From NCBI GenBank assembly GCA_015680685.1, contig MNCI01022170.1, forward strand, positions 3,324 through 67,323: DNA of 64,000 nucleotides. The letters run 5' to 3'. Positions 63,961 through 64,000 of the stretch are shown here, one piece after another. The DNA is from Gnetum montanum (lineage: Eukaryota; Streptophyta; Gnetopsida; Gnetales; Gnetaceae). The first letter of the stretch is position 1. Each line of letters starts with the position of its first letter. Position numbers and translations under genes: made by a program. The notes beneath the pieces were generated by a model. The model saw only the letters and a list, made by a program, of their open reading frames with translations, was not told where the DNA came from and did no database searches.

Positions 63961-64000
63961 TGACGTTGGGGAGTTGTGTGACCCATGGAGTCACTTGGAG

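Larger units (their letters stand above)
60060..64000 (-). mobile_element. Second Athila-like Ty3/gypsy element, 5' end beyond the window
   Basis: The 3' LTR is 60060-60813. It is followed on the right by a purine tract on the minus strand (cataggggta) and then an internal region. Protease and the end of gag are recognisable at 63950-62920. Between the LTR and protease (60830-62900) no reverse transcriptase, RNase H or integrase motif was found, so this copy lacks most of pol, or that part has been replaced. The rest lies beyond 64000. Confidence 0.75.

Overview
This window is nuclear DNA of a land plant, most likely a seed plant. It contains spliced plant genes with GT-AG introns, peroxisomal glycolate-oxidase genes, and degenerate Ty3/gypsy elements of Athila type with a tRNA-Asp-like primer site. 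It also holds plant-type LINE remnants and tRNA-derived SINEs in AT-rich intergenic DNA. Nothing here fixes the species. A single N at 45847 shows that it is a draft assembly.

Layout. 1-319: end of an LTR. 320-6888: decayed Athila-like element on the minus strand with two LTRs; its RNase H and integrase part is missing. 6889-9050: AT-rich spacer with two SINE copies in opposite orientation. 9249-11160: intact five-exon RPL19 gene for ribosomal protein eL19, with telo-boxes upstream. 11161-20950: about 10 kb of spacer with tandem repeats, a LINE wreck with SINEs nested in it, and a long field of degenerate minisatellite. 21110-23947: complete 11-exon glycolate oxidase gene (copy A).

From about 24491 the window is dominated by a segmental duplication. 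Segment 1 (about 24491-37960) carries glycolate oxidase copy B (25876-28254). Segment 2 (about 41987-59995) carries copy C (44270-46699). Both segments also carry, on the minus strand downstream of the oxidase, the 3' part of an unprocessed eIF4E pseudogene, a LINE fragment in its intron and a TIR-bounded element. Segment 2 has a further internal tandem duplication of about 4 kb (47446-51571 and 51572-55321), so the last two eIF4E exons occur twice there. Between the segments lie the eIF4E exon with a 55-bp tandem duplication, repeats, a WSD1-like acyltransferase pseudogene (40131-40833), an LTR-like piece and a 950-bp solo LTR. From 60060 to the end is a second Athila-like element on the minus strand.

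The three oxidase copies keep exactly the same intron positions. Numbering on the spinach glycolate-oxidase scheme falls in register, so active-site residues can be read directly. Copy A keeps every one checked. Copies B and C keep the catalytic Tyr24, Tyr129, Asp157, Lys230, His254 and Arg257. They change the substrate-loop Trp108 (to Leu in B, Val in C) and FMN-site residues. C additionally has T158R, R164K and a two-codon deletion. Peroxisomal C-termini are retained (AKL in A, ARL in B and C). The most interesting content is this oxidase cluster with diverging active sites and the dated layers of duplication around it. I saw no evidence of a wholly new type of system.
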